Source: Sepiola atlantica (taxonomy: Eukaryota > Mollusca > Cephalopoda > Sepiida > Sepiolidae). Taken from it: a stretch of DNA of 64,000 bases. The position numbers were made by a program, and so were the translations under genes. The notes under the pieces are model-generated. The model was not told where the DNA came from. It was given only the letters and a program-made list of their open reading frames with translations, and did no database searches. Positions within the stretch are counted from its first letter, which is position 1, and each line of letters opens with the position of its first letter. The stretch lies in the NCBI GenBank assembly GCA_963556195.1, contig OY744520.1, forward strand, positions 152,766,607-152,830,606. The letters are read 5' to 3'. Below are positions 34,395 through 45,923 of the stretch, one piece after another.

Positions 34395-34399
<5 letters not shown>
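33990..34399 (+). pseudogene. LINE ORF2 C-terminus plus 3' UTR, ending in (AT)n
   Basis: In shifting frames the segment reads LSHRRGVASLSLFYKYYYMC, ARLTGWSSGLHLSIRRFDT and SFFPRTEACETLFLL. These are recognisable as the tail of a jockey/CR1-type LINE protein (HRR-VASLSLFY, NSFFPRT-LWNSLP). The UTR ends TTACATCAAGTGGCTTCATA and CCTTGTCTCGAGTGATTTTC and passes straight into an (AT)n tract. The same UTR is at 36704-36750 (minus) and 53465-53515 (plus). Confidence 0.75.

Positions 34400-34463
<64 letters not shown>
34400..34463. repeat. (AT)n microsatellite at a LINE 3' end
   Basis: A pure AT tract directly following the LINE tail. Confidence 0.97.
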
Positions 34464-34465
<2 letters not shown>

Positions 34466-34466
<1 letters not shown>

Positions 34467-34747
34467 GTACCGAGTACATATGAAGAAGCGATAGATTTTG
34501 ATTTTGTGGAGGTCCCCAGATGCCGGAGAGACTTCTACTTCAATAGCTTCTTTCCTCGAGATGCCGGCCTTTGGAATTCCCTACCTGCTCTCCCAACTGT
34601 ACCGACATGCAGAAATTTAAAACTTATGTGAAAAAGCATCTCGCTGCACAGCTTCCAATTTAGGATGAACCCCAAAACTTTTACCCTAATTATCAGTAGC
34701 TCCTTACGTCTACGGTGACAACCTGCCTTGTTTTGGGTGAACTAAGT

Positions 34748-34750
<3 letters not shown>
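34466..34750 (+). pseudogene. Second LINE C-terminus and 3' UTR
   Basis: The frame gives VEVPRCRRDFYFNSFFPRDA followed by GLWNSLPALPTVPT, the conserved LINE C-terminal motif, then a stop. The UTR contains TAGCTCCTTACGTCTACGG and ends AACTAAGTTAAC before another (TA)n tract at 34753-34804. The family is related to but different from the preceding copy. Confidence 0.75.

Positions 34751-34752
<2 letters not shown>

Positions 34753-34804
<52 letters not shown>
34753..34804. repeat. (TA)n microsatellite at a LINE 3' end
   Basis: A pure TA tract following the second LINE tail. Confidence 0.97.
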
Positions 34805-34806
<2 letters not shown>

Positions 34807-35199
34807 TATTACAACTGATGAAAATCGAAGAGAGATATTCAAAGCACGACTAGTGGCGAAACAGTATTCCTACATACTTACCTAGCGAAAATAATAATTA
34901 TAACTTATATAACGTAACAAACACACAACCAGACGAAATGTTATATATTTAAAAATTGTTGGTAGTCTTATATATGCAATGACCGCCACTAGGCCAGACA
35001 TATTTTATAGTAACAAAACTTTCACAATTTATGAACAAACCATACTAAAATGATATGTTAGCTAAGCACGTTTTAAGATAGATAAAAGGCACAATTGACC
35101 AACAATTAGTATATTTAATTTCGGTATTATGGTACCAACATTTACAATACAGCTCTAAAAAATAGTAGGTTACAATAATACCGAAATTAAATATAAAAA

Positions 35200-36010
35200 A
35201 CAGGACACTAATAATTACAACAAAATTAAAAATAACAGAAAAAGAAATATAATCTACTATACCCCACCCTATAACCAGATGCTAAAAACTAAACTGGGTA
35301 AAAAATTCCGAAATCTGATTGAAAAACACTTCACCGTAACCAATCCTCTGCATAAAATATTCAATAAAAATAACCTATAACTATCCTACACCTGCTGCGA
35401 AAACCTAGAAATGATAATTAAGGCACACAATAACAAAATACTAAAAGAGAACAACAGAGAGGAAAAAAATTACAAATTACATAAAAAAGTGGAAAATATA
35501 ACAAAAATAACACTAAGAAAGACAAAAATATAAACAATACTAATAGAAATAAACAAAACACTAATAATAACCACCCGAATAGAAATGAAAAAGTTAACAA
35601 TGAAGAGAAAATATGTAATTGCATAAATCGTACACTTTGTCCACTACAAAATAAATGCCTAAACAAAAGTATTGTATACCAAGCAACAATATTTGCCAAG
35701 GAAAAACCAAATGACAAGAAATATGACTTTAAAACTAGATATTATGACCACAAAAGCACATTTAAAAACAGAGAACGTCGAATTAAAACAACATTAGCAA
35801 ACCACTATTGGGAGCTCAAGGAAATAGACGCTCACCAATAATTGAATGGAAAATACTACGACAGGCCACTACATGTAGAAATTTAGACGACTCGTGTAGA
35901 TTATGCCTGAATGAAATATTTTAAATCCTAAATTTTAAAGATCCCCGAAATCTATTAAACTGTAGAAGTGAGATAGCAAACAGCTGCTTACACAGAAATA
36001 AATGTACCTT
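35200..36010 (+). pseudogene. Penelope-like element C-terminal relic (GIY-YIG region)
   Basis: The translation includes YTPPYNQMLKTKLGKKFRNL, HKIFNKNNL, SYTCCENLEMIIKAHNNKIL and, further on, KSIVYQATIFAKEKPNDKKY, HKSTFKNRERRIKTTLANHY and SEIANSCLHRNKCTL. This order matches the C-terminal part of a group of RT/GIY-YIG (Penelope-like) proteins. There, a VY-A-V block precedes a YIGLT-type catalytic motif. Here that motif has been lost: NDKKY runs into DFKTRYYDHK. Stops are frequent. Confidence 0.6.
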
Positions 36011-36339
36011 AGGCTAACGATAAATAAATAAATAAATAAAAACATTAAAAACTTAACAATTTAAAAATTAGAACCTAAAATAGAAATACAAGGAACCACG
36101 TGTTAAAATAAATTCACTCATTATATTGACACAACAAAGAAAATAAGATATAGGTAAATCTATAGAAAACAGAACAAAGAAACAGGATATAGGGAGTAAC
36201 ACCAACAAGTCCTTTGTTCACGGGAAGCCCAACGATTGGCTGAAAGAACAACAAAGTATCTGATTGGTTAGCTAGCTAGCCGTATATATAAAAACACCCG
36301 GCAAAAATAACTCCATTCATTTTAACCCGGTGATGAAAC

Positions 36340-36494
36340 GCGGGAGCCTTTGTGTAGCTTAATTGCCATAAATATATTTTCATGACTTACTACCTAGCTC
36401 CACTTACGTATCGAGCACTGTTGAAGTAAATACTGAAAATTGATACATAAAAAATTATATCTCCTTATAAAATGTTATGTGGATACATGAAATA

Positions 36495-36498
<4 letters not shown>
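36340..36498. repeat. Dispersed repeat, copy 1 (95%-like pair with 44578-44736)
   Basis: The stretch GGGAGCCTTTGTGTAGCTTA through AAAATGTTATGTGGATACAT and GAAATACTAAT is almost identical to 44578-44736. Both copies run directly into a (TA)n tract (here 36499-36549). The preceding CCCGGTGATGAAACGCGGG suggests the end of a Penelope-type terminal repeat. Confidence 0.85.

Positions 36499-36549
<51 letters not shown>
36499..36549. repeat. (TA)n microsatellite
   Basis: A pure TA tract at the end of the repeat copy on its left. Confidence 0.97.
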
Positions 36550-36552
<3 letters not shown>

Positions 36553-36703
36553 CAGAAAGACCAGCAGCAAGATTTGACGGTGTAGAAGTTATAGACCAGA
36601 CGTAGCTCCATAACTAGAGAACTAATCTTAACTTAATGAGTCTATGATAAGCTTCGTTGAAATGTTGTACAAATACATCCATTAGTGAACTGTATTCATT
36701 TAT

Positions 36704-37020
36704 GGAAGTCGCTCCAGACAAGGAATGAAGCCACTTAATGTAAAGAGCTAAAAGGAACAAAAGGTGATTAACGCAAAGACAGGATATGTTTATTGACCTT
36801 CAAAAGACTAAGTAGGAGGGAAACAGTCAGCAGGAAGAGAGTTCCACAAGCCTGTAGTTCTTGAAAAGAAGTTACTGGAATAGGAAGATGTATTATAACA
36901 AGGTACCTGAACAACGATTGATGAAGACTACTAGACCAACGAGTCAAACGAGCTGGAACAAGGGAAGCAGGGCATAAATCAGGCAATTCTTCAGAACGTG
37001 TTACCATATGTAACAACTTG
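36704..37020 (-). pseudogene. LINE C-terminus and 3' UTR, minus strand
   Basis: The minus strand reads TRSEELPDLCPASLVPARLT, RWSSSLHQ and, in another frame, a SFF-RT-GLWNSLPADCFP-like stretch. This is the same family as 33990-34395. The UTR complement (AGTCGCTCCAGACAAGGAATG, AAGCCACTTAATGTAAAGAGC) matches the other two UTR copies. Confidence 0.72.
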
Positions 37021-37369
37021 ATTTCTCATTTTGTTATGTAAGATTTTGAGTAATTTTATTCTTTTTGTCCGAAACAATTAATCGTTAATTCTTGTTTTCA
37101 CTGTTAGAAGTGGCAGCGAATGTTGTTACTACGTATCGACTATCGATTTGATGAAATCTCTAATCAGCAGGTTCTTTCAGCCAATCAAAAAATTGGTTAT
37201 ATTTACTCCGAGTTTCAGCATGCACTCTAAACACTCAAACACAGTTTTCTTTCGCTTTTTCCACTTTTCTCCCGGAGACAACAGACGTTCACACGACATA
37301 ATCCTGTGAATTAGAGGCCAAATTTATAGTATGTACACATTACATTTAAATCCTTGTAGGTAGGTAGAG

Positions 37370-37640
37370 CAGGTGGGGGGGGAGGGGTCCAAAAAGCAAG
37401 CAGTCCGAGGAAATAAGTTATTAGAGTAGAAAGTTTTCCGGCATCTGGGGAACTCTACATGTCATTGAAGTACTTGTAAAACAAGCACACTGATGCAACA
37501 TTGCAGTGATGGGAGAAGGGTTGAAGTTTGGTAGACAATGTGGTACCTATTAGTTTAGTGACTCTTTTTTTGCACCCTGTCCAAGAAGGAGGGACTAGTG
37601 GTCGGTGCACCAGCCCAGATGTGACAACGATACTCTACGA
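37370..37640 (-). pseudogene. LINE C-terminal fragment, minus strand
   Basis: Minus-strand frames give HIWAGAPTTSPSFLDRVQKK, LQPFSHHCNVASVCLFYKYF and EFPRCRKTFYSNNLFPRTAC. These are consecutive blocks of the LINE RT tail (WAGAP, SL-PLSHRR-VASL-LFY, PRCR). Frameshifts separate them, and the closest relative in the window is 34466-34750. Confidence 0.68.
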
Positions 37641-37644
37641 TTTC

Positions 37645-38335
37645 TTTATCTTTGGTTGTCTTGAGTTGTCAATAAAAATGTAATTGATTTAGTGTGGATT
37701 TGCTTTGTCATTCTTTCTTTATATAACATCGTATCCGTTAGACTGTTAATCGTTAAGGCGATAAGTTGATAAGTATAATACCCCCACCCTCCACGATAGA
37801 GTTGCTCTTGGGGTACTTAGCCTTCAGAATAAAAAGAAAGTTAACCCACAGAAAATTTATAACAAAGTTCGTGCACCTCCCAACCTTGCATCAACTAGTG
37901 TAAAAAGAAAAACGAAGACTATTTACATACATTGCAAAAACTTTCACAGACCAGGGAATGGAACGATTGTTATACTCAATCCTAGTAACACTCTTTTCGC
38001 TTACTTTAATAAATCTGCTATTATTCACCAACAGAGTTGTGGGTTTCTTGAAATTTCCTTTGCAATTAACATCATATGTGACCCGAGTGTTAACACATGC
38101 TCCGGTTGATAATTTTCATCAACCAGAGTTTACACCATGGCTTTTTGTTCTGCACAACTTGGAGATGTGACCACGAGAACAGCCGCCATATGATAGACGA
38201 GCAATGCCAAGAGAAGATACTTACAGTAAAAAAAAATATCATTCATAGTTAACTAAAAAAAATATATGTTCACAATCTGTTCATTTTATCAAACTTCAAG
38301 AATTTGTGAAATGGCTTCTATATAGGAGAAAGAGG
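37645..38335. other. Intergenic, nothing recognised
   Basis: Several short open frames without domain character. Confidence 0.5.
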
Positions 38336-38341
38336 AGGAGT

Positions 38342-38690
38342 GGGAAGAGTACTAAGTAACGAGGAAGGAAGTAAAGGTATGGTAGGTAGGTATATGAGAG
38401 ACAGAGAAAGAAGAGAAGTAGGAAAAGTAGTAAGTAAGGAGGGGAGATCAAGGCAAGGTGTGTAGGTATGTTAAAGGAGGAGGAAAAAAGAGGATTGGGA
38501 AGAGTACTAAGGAGGGAGAAAGTAAATGGACGGTAGGTAGGCAGATATGTGAGAGGAAGAGAGAGAAGAGAAGTGGGAAGAGTAGTAAGTAAGGAGAGGG
38601 GGAGGTCAAGGCAAGGTAGGTAGATATGTGAGAGGAGGAGAAAAAGGAGGAGTGTGAAGAGTAGTAAGTATAGAGAGAGGGGGTAACGGG
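38342..38690. repeat. Purine-rich minisatellite, 77-78-bp unit, about 4.5 copies
   Basis: GGGAAGAGTACTAAGTAACG and variants recur at 38342, 38420, 38497, 38575 and 38653. Units are almost purely A and G on the plus strand with a GGTAGGTAGG patch. Alternate units resemble each other slightly more, suggesting a 155-bp dimer. Confidence 0.9.
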
Positions 38691-38974
38691 AAGGTGGATG
38701 GCCCGAATAAAAATAAATGAAAGCATGTGATGAAATAAATTAAATTAGAAACATGTGGTGGACAGAATGAATTAGGAACACGTGATGAGAAGGAAAGTGA
38801 AAAAATAATAATAAATTAAAATAAAATAAAAATTAAATAAATAGAAAAATGGAACTATATGGTAGAAAGAAAAGGAAAAGGGAAGGGGAGAATAAAAAGA
38901 AAAGAAAGAAAATAAACACGTAGAGGGAGGATAACAAAAAAGAATTTGTTTAAAATTTCCATTTTAGATTTACT

Positions 38975-39595
38975 CCCTCATCTCTATTTATATAAAGTTA
39001 GGTATGTGTATATGTTTATATATTTGATGTACAGAATTCACTCCTAAACTAATTAACCGATTATTATGAATTTGGCAACACAGCTGTTAGGCGTAAGGGT
39101 AGGTAATGTGGGCTATATTTGGTTTGATTTAGTTTTGTACAAAGGTGACAAAGAGAGGGCAGAAACCCTTCATAAAAATTCAGATATCTCAGATTTTTGC
39201 GAAATTTTAACATTAGGTATTAGACATCAATTAAAAAATATTCCTCAAATTTTAGTTCCCTTGGAGTATTTTAAAGGGGTTTTAAAGGGTCTAATATGGG
39301 CACAATCTCCCATTTAACAATTAAAATATTTCAGTTTTGCATTGAATTTGATCCATACTCATTAGACACCAATTAATCAAGATTCCCTGAATTTCAATTT
39401 TCTGGATATTTTTTAGAATCAAAATCATTTAATGGATTTTGATTAAAATTGAAATAAAGATTTTACACATAGGGTCTAATATCATTATCTCTTGATTTTA
39501 ATCTTCGAAAAGGGGCATAAAAGTGGTGCCAAACTGTTCTGTTCAGGGAATTCATTTTATCTGTGCTGGGACGGATATTCTTCTACTATATATAT
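38975..39595 (+). mobile_element. Parent family of the 58/75-bp satellite, copy A
   Basis: About 600 bp matching the reverse complement of 54252-54845 throughout. Shared blocks include TTAGACATCAATTAAAAAAT, GAATCAAAATCATTTAATGG, TTTTACACATAGGGTCTAAT and the end GGGAATTCATTTTATCTGTG. It has a single segment equivalent to the satellite unit half (about 39465-39490). An 83-residue frame (39066-39317) is not conserved as coding. It ends beside a short TA tract. Confidence 0.85.
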
Positions 39596-39626
39596 ATAAA
39601 AGTATTTTCCAAGTCAGACCCAAATA

Positions 39627-39733
39627 AAAACCAGGAAAACAGGCTAGTCTGAATCAAGTATTGATATATCAGATGAATTGTCATCTGATATATCAATACT
39701 TGATTCAGACTAGCCTGTTATCCTGGGTTTTTT
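39627..39733. repeat. Hairpin with 48-50-bp arms
   Basis: The arm ending TTGATATATCAGATGA (39676) is mirrored by TCATCTGATATATCAATACT (from 39681) around a 4-nt loop, continuing through CTAGTCTGAATC/GATTCAGACTAG to a CCAGG/CCTGG base. One mismatch region lies near the base. A transcript would fold into a stable long hairpin. Confidence 0.92.
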
Positions 39734-39734
39734 T

Positions 39735-40685
39735 CCATTATGTTATTAAAATGAATACTATTTGGTTCGCTGCAGTTTCTGTTCGCTAATGATTAATCTG
39801 GCTAGGAACTTTTTCAGAATGGGGCCATTTCCCGCTTACGAAATTGATAAAATAAATTTTCAGCATTTATGTACGTGTGTCAAACTTTGCATAAACAATT
39901 ATTCTTTTTTACACTAGATATTAACCTATATATCAAAACGGGGAAGGGGTATATTTCTCTACTTTATAACAACTACTTATAGCGTTGTTTCGATTACTGC
40001 TGAAACACTGCATTGTAAATGGAGATTTGCTGAGTAAGGACACTTTTATGATTCACTTGTCCATAAAAACATTTTGTGTTTATACGTAAAGCATGCACAC
40101 TTATACATTCTTTTGTTAAATATTTCAATTCTCACTTTCATAATTATTACTATTATTAACAGACACAGTCGTAAAACAAGAGAAATTATACAGTTAGAAA
40201 GTATCCTTTTCTCCATTCTGTTTTACTTTCTTGACTAATTTGTGAATATTCGAAATTGGAACAGAATTCAAAATCATTTGAACTCTCAAATACAATGTGT
40301 ATTAAGAGATGTAAAGTTTTAACAATTTAATAATAATTTGGTACAAAAAAGGACATAGTTTTTACAAATAAAGCGAAATGAATAATGAAAGTATCAAAAC
40401 TTCTGAGCAACGCCAGTTATGTACAGCAAATCTCTTTTAAATCCATTTCTAAGCCTTTAAACTGTCGCTTAGAAAGAAAGTCACTTGAATTAAAGTTCCC
40501 TTTTCTTATTTGAGCTTACCCTTATACATTACATGAAAATATGATTTGTCTAACGTGCTACTGTTATCTCAACGAACCAGAATATTTGTCATGACTTTTT
40601 TATCTCTTTTTTTTTCAATTTTCTTATATTTTCGTTTTTGCTCAGGATGAAACATCCTACCAGATGCCAGACATTCACCTGCTAT
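39735..40685. other. AT-rich intergenic, nothing recognised
   Basis: No coding or repeat structure detected. Confidence 0.5.
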
Positions 40686-40689
40686 TTCA

Positions 40690-40865
40690 GACACTCCAAC
40701 CAAGAGATCTTTTTAAAATTCTTACCGTCCATTTAAGTGCAATTGTTTGTATCTCTCTTGCACTTGGTTCACGGGGTATATTCGCCAGATAGTTTTTGAA
40801 ATTCGTTTTCATGAGTCCGGTTGCTCCTATAATTACTGGAATAATGGAGATCTTCCTAAGATTTG
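40690..40865 (-). pseudogene. RLE-type LINE C-terminal fragment
   Basis: The minus strand reads KISIIPVIIGATGLMKTNFK, then NYLANIPREPSAREIQTIAL and KWTVRILKRSL. This is the tail that follows the restriction-like endonuclease in R2/NeSL-type LINEs (IIPIVVGALG, then an I--L-TV-ILR-L ending). The same block at 7700 reads IIPIIVGALG. Confidence 0.7.
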
Positions 40866-41449
40866 AGTTTCATTTCATGTCGTACATAAGACCTTATTAT
40901 TTTTATCTCTTGTCAATAGATAATCCCTTTTCTCAGCTATTCTAATGGAATGAAATTTATGGATTCATTCAAAATCCAGGATCACTTTTGGCCGAACCTA
41001 ACTGGAGTTCGTATGTGTAAGGGGTCTAATTATTTATCTACCAAATTATTCTATTGGAATATTAAAATGTGTCGCATAAAGCTATCGAAGTTGTGATTTA
41101 GATTATCTAGTCTAAAGTTGAGGAAATTGGCAATGATAGCAGTGCATCACCGAAGAACGGCCTTGATGCATCGAAAGAATGTATTTTAGGACAATTAAAT
41201 TTCTACTTCGTTTTGAAATACTTTGTCTCACCATAATTTATGCAACCTTTCATTGTCAGCCTATATCAATTGTTTCTGTTTAATTGTATTTTTGTCCAAC
41301 TGTTTTGTTTCATTGATAACATAAAGCTTCATTTGTCTCTCAAGTGGTGACTTTAGGTTGTTGTTTCAACAAATTCAAAGTGTTTTAAACTTCAAAACTT
41401 TAACTTTTATGATCTTTTTTGTTTTGTTAAGAAATGTATGAATTATAAT

Positions 41450-41600
41450 CTGATGCTCGATGAACTGTGTTCCAATTGGTTGTTCTTTCAATTGTTCTAT
41501 GCCAACGCTGTGTTTAAAAGATCCCCAACATTTTGATGTTGATGTAAATTAGTCGAGAAATTAGATGTTGGTAGGTTTATTGCCAACCATAAAGCAAGAA
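41450..41600 (-). repeat. Repeat fragment shared with 20440-20610
   Basis: GATGCTCGATGAACTGTGTT, TTTAAAAGATCCCCAACATT and TTAGTCGAGAAATTAGATG align with the other copy at 20466-20590. The frame here is broken. Confidence 0.45.
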
Positions 41601-42670
41601 AAACTCTCCATGGACAATAGAAAAAATGCTTATTGGAACACAGATGTGTCCCAATAAGAAAAAGTAAAAGTTATGTTGCTCTTGTTGATGAGAAAAGTCA
41701 GGAATTTGACAGGCGACTTTGAAATGTACTTAGTGCTTTTGTTCCTTAGAAAAAGTCGAATTTGGGAAGAATTCTTCTCGGTCCTTTTATTTCGATCGGT
41801 TGCCTAGTTCAGTCTCTTTCTCATGCTGTCTGTCGGTCTTGAATCTTTTGTTATAACTAAGGAAAATGCAAATGGCCGCTGCCATCTCATCGTTGTGTCA
41901 GTAAAAATGATTTCATTATTCATTCGTCTACATTTTATTTCTGGTTAGATTTAAATTCCAACAATTATTCTAAACTAAAACGGCTATTCGGCTTCGCTAT
42001 GGCTAGAGTTGAGGGATGAAAATACCAGAGCTTTTAAAGTTAGTGTTAATATTGGAAATTATATTTTAACTAATGTTTAAAAAAGAAAAAACTTGAAGTG
42101 ATATTTATTTCTCGGTTTATTAGTGACATAGGTCATGTGACGATGAGACAGTCTTCCATTGGTTGATCTAGCTACATGGTCAGAAATAATATACATGGAA
42201 GATCAATTCTCTCTTTCCTGTTCGACTGTTGATGTGACAACATTATAGTCAGACACTTCTACATCAAGACCAGCTCCGTTGACGTGTTTTTAGACGAGAT
42301 ATTTGGAGCATGTTTTCCTACCAGAACAAATACAGATATGCCGGTCTTTTATTATATTCACATACAGGAGTTTTGACATGTGTGTATATTTGGTGAATTC
42401 TTGTTAAATGTAAGTAAATCTTGTTAACTTTTGTAAATAAGATTTATAGTTCTCATTTATGTGTTAAAACGGGTAAAAATTAATAGTTAATTAATTATTA
42501 ATAGATTGAGATCTCTTTAAAAAGTTCAAATTTAATTAAGTATGAAGTAGCTGGAAGTTTTTAAAGAAAAACTTTAAAAAGTTATATAAATTACAACTTA
42601 CGTAACAAATTAAATATGAAACTGTTAAGAAATATATATAACAAAGACTAATCATCCACTCTATAATAAA
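41600..42670. other. Intergenic, nothing recognised
   Basis: A small hairpin (CTTATTGGAACACAGATGTG followed by TCCCAATAAG) lies near 41630-41662. No gene or element is recognised in the remainder. Confidence 0.45.
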
Positions 42671-42677
42671 GACCAAT

Positions 42678-42678
42678 G

Positions 42679-42712
<34 letters not shown>

Positions 42713-42767
42713 TATACACATATATATACATATATAAATATATATATACATATATATACATATATAT
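42678..42767. repeat. (TA)n/(CA)n microsatellite
   Basis: A TA tract with regular ACACA interruptions. Confidence 0.95.
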
Positions 42768-42769
42768 TT

Positions 42770-43320
42770 TGCACAACTCCTATCAGCTCATAAGAACCCT
42801 GAATTTGGACATTATAATATTCAACACCAAGTGAGTTTTCTGAACTTTTCATATAATTTGGTTTTTCTATCGTTTTATTAATTTGCGTACACCTTGGATA
42901 TACTTTTCACTGTCATCTACTGCATCGATAGCAAACAAATTTCCAGCCTGGATAACTTTTTCGTTTTTGACTACCATTCACCACCTGGATTGTTTTTTAA
43001 TCAACCTCTTTGATATCTTTCTTGAAGCTGTTTTAAAATTTATGACTTGGATGAACTGTATAAGTTTTTAAAAAAAGTATTATTTGGGCCGATATATTTG
43101 ATATTGGATGTTTTATATACTTTTATGTATTTTTATACATATTGTTTTATATATTTTCAAAGTTTAATTTCATTACCTGCAGTAATGTCATTGCGGTAAT
43201 GGTCCTCCGAGGAGAAGATTTTCTTTGAAAACTCATGAGTTAAGGACTTTAAAGTACTTTACTTGAACATTGAATTCTAATAAAATTTGATTCGCACCTT
43301 ATTTTATTCTTTCACTTTAT
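42770..43320. other. AT-rich intergenic, nothing recognised
   Basis: No coding or repeat structure recognised. Confidence 0.5.
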
Positions 43321-43325
43321 CCAGT

Positions 43326-43337
43326 ACATATATATAC

Positions 43338-43372
<35 letters not shown>

Positions 43373-43422
43373 CACATATATACATATATATATATATGTA
43401 TATACACATATATATATATATG
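43326..43422. repeat. (TA)n/(CA)n microsatellite
   Basis: A TA tract with ACA interruptions. Confidence 0.95.
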
Positions 43423-43799
43423 TTACATTACACACCAAACAGACATTTGTTACATTCTCTTAAACATATTTTTTTATCAATACTAAAAGTATGTTGCACT
43501 TATTGATTATCATACTTCGGGCTGACGAAACCTTGAGGTCAACGCTTCCCGCAACATCATAGACGAAAGCCAAAATAACACGAAAGTCCTCTTCGGAAGC
43601 GCCGGCCAAGGCTCGTTTCATAAAATCGATTTAAAGTTCTTAATATCTTTTAAACAACTTATTTTAAACACTGTTCTTTTTAAACACATTTCCTTTCTTT
43701 TTTTAACTCTTTCATAGATTTTCTTTTCACTTTTAAATTAGGACCCGAAAATGTTATACACAAAAAGTTACCATACATATTTTCTTCTTCGTCTACCGG

Positions 43800-44420
43800 T
43801 CGTCGTCGTACTCTGTGCCGTGGTTCCAATACGTCTCTGGCCGTGATCGATTCTGGTGGTCTTGGTTCTATGGACAAACTTTATTTTCAGGCAGGAGACA
43901 AAACTCGGAGACAGTTTTTCTCAGAGAGAGATTCAATACTTTTATTCATCTGTCTTTGTTGTGGAGGCATTTCCATCCATTCGTCTCTTCCATTCGTCTC
44001 ATTCATACTTTTCGTTGTGGGGTGCGACGGATGCACGGGGATATATGTCGGATCTCATTCGTGATCCAGCCCATAACTTTTAGCCCATATTTTCATGGGT
44101 CTGCTTGCTTCAGGACGAGCGGCTACATGGTTGAACTTCTCACTCTCACTTCCAAAGCGTTCTCTTTAAAAAAACTCTAGTTTTCGAGAAAAACAAATGA
44201 CGTAACTGACACTTGCCTCCGTTGGGCAATCAGATACGACATTCACAATCGTTCCATATCTGACCTTCTCTGACCCGAGATTCCCTGTGTCGACGCCGAA
44301 TTTTGTTACTTTGTTATAGTTTGACAAAAATGATTCACTCATAACAATCCCCTCCAGTGCTTAACCCGCACTTATTGTCTCAACTGACCCCAGCCATAAT
44401 TCATACTAGCTGACTTAATC
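43800..44420. repeat. LTR-like dispersed repeat, copy 2
   Basis: Shares ordered blocks with 6061-6690: ATGGACAAACTTTATTTTC, GGGAGACAAAACTCGGAG-type purine blocks, ATACTTTTATTCATCTG and the end CCATAATTCATACTAGCTGA. It is diverged and has no clear boundaries. Several overlapping frames of 70-120 residues on the plus strand lack domains. Confidence 0.35.
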
Positions 44421-44484
44421 GTTTCCAAAAATATGGGCCCCCTCCATAATATAACATACATGTAGATATATATACAAATACATA

Positions 44485-44545
<61 letters not shown>
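44485..44545. repeat. (TA)n microsatellite
   Basis: A TA tract preceding the second copy of the 36340-36498 repeat. Confidence 0.97.
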
Positions 44546-44547
<2 letters not shown>

Positions 44548-44577
44548 TTAGCCTGAAGATTACCCTGGGGATGTAAC

Positions 44578-44863
<286 letters not shown>

Positions 44864-44869
44864 GAAATT

Positions 44870-45074
44870 AAAAATGGAACAGTGGAAGACCCATAAGCTC
44901 AACGTTTCGCCCGATGTGATGTGGGCTTTTTCAAGAGCTGATGAAAAGTGTGCTAAAAATGATAAAAGACGGGAAGGTCATATAATTGGGGAATATATAT
45001 AGTTTGAATGGAGGGAAATATATGCAAATATGTAAAGTGTCAGAAATAAGTGTGTAAAATATCAGCATATAATT

Positions 45075-45121
<47 letters not shown>

Positions 45122-45703
45122 CATTTTTTTATACATAACTCTAAAAGAAAAGCTCTCCGGATTCACGCAAATAAAAAACAAGATAACACAGTAACTAGCC
45201 CAATAATAAACAGACACCTTGCTTTAACTACTAACTATAATAACAACATCATTTATACTAAACTTAGCAAACTAGGAATAAACATAGCTCAGATAACTTC
45301 AGCTACTATTAATAATTTAATTCAAACACCTATATCCATCACTATGCCTGATATCAAAGCTGGCATATACTCCATCCCTTGTCGAGACTGTAATAAGTTC
45401 TACTTTGGAGAAACGCAATGTAACCTTGACAAGTGTATTTATGAACATAAGAGAGCAATTAAAACAAACAACATGTTTAACGCCTTGTGTGCTCATACTA
45501 TGGAGTATGGGCACAGCTTTGACTTTAACAAATCTACTCTGATCAGGATGGTACATAAAAAGTCGATACGTCGTATAATAGGATCTGCAGTAATAGCCCT
45601 CTCTACAAACAAAATCAGACAAAGAATGGTTTTCTACTGCATCTCCCCCAACCTCTTTAAAACAATCTTAAACGAAAATAAGATACGTCTAGACACTGGA
45701 TGA
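44870..45703 (+). pseudogene. Penelope-like element, 5'-truncated, GIY-YIG end preserved
   Basis: The left part (44900-44945) reads AACGTTTCGCCCGATGTGAT and GTGGGCTTTTTCAAGAGCTG, a stem with a GAAAC box on the minus strand, typical of Penelope terminal repeats. After a TA tract (45081-45118) the plus-strand frame is open to 45703. It encodes SKLGINIAQITSATINNLIQ, AGIYSIPCRDCNKFYFGETQ, NLDKCIYEHKRAIKTN and RRIIGSAVIALS. The GIY-YIG motif is IYS and FYFGE. The frame aligns to the C-terminal 180 residues of the intact element at 46088, but RT is missing. Confidence 0.82.
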
Positions 45704-45923
45704 TTCCCTGAATATTATTTTGGTTTTGTCTATTTCCTTTTTTCATCTCTTTTTTCTGTTTTTCTTTTTTCTTTTGCCCCCTATCTTCTCTCTAGTTTCT
45801 CCTTCTTTTTTATATTACTATGTACATTTGAAATTGCAGGTTTATTTATGCATCCATATATGTATTAAAAAATATATATATATATATATATGGGAAGAGA
45901 AGGATGAAGGTAATCCGACGTGA

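Noticed and set aside
43815..44180. Overlapping plus-strand frames of 70-121 residues
   Set aside because: Three frames are open at once over an LTR-like repeat, with no domain. Best explained by low stop density.
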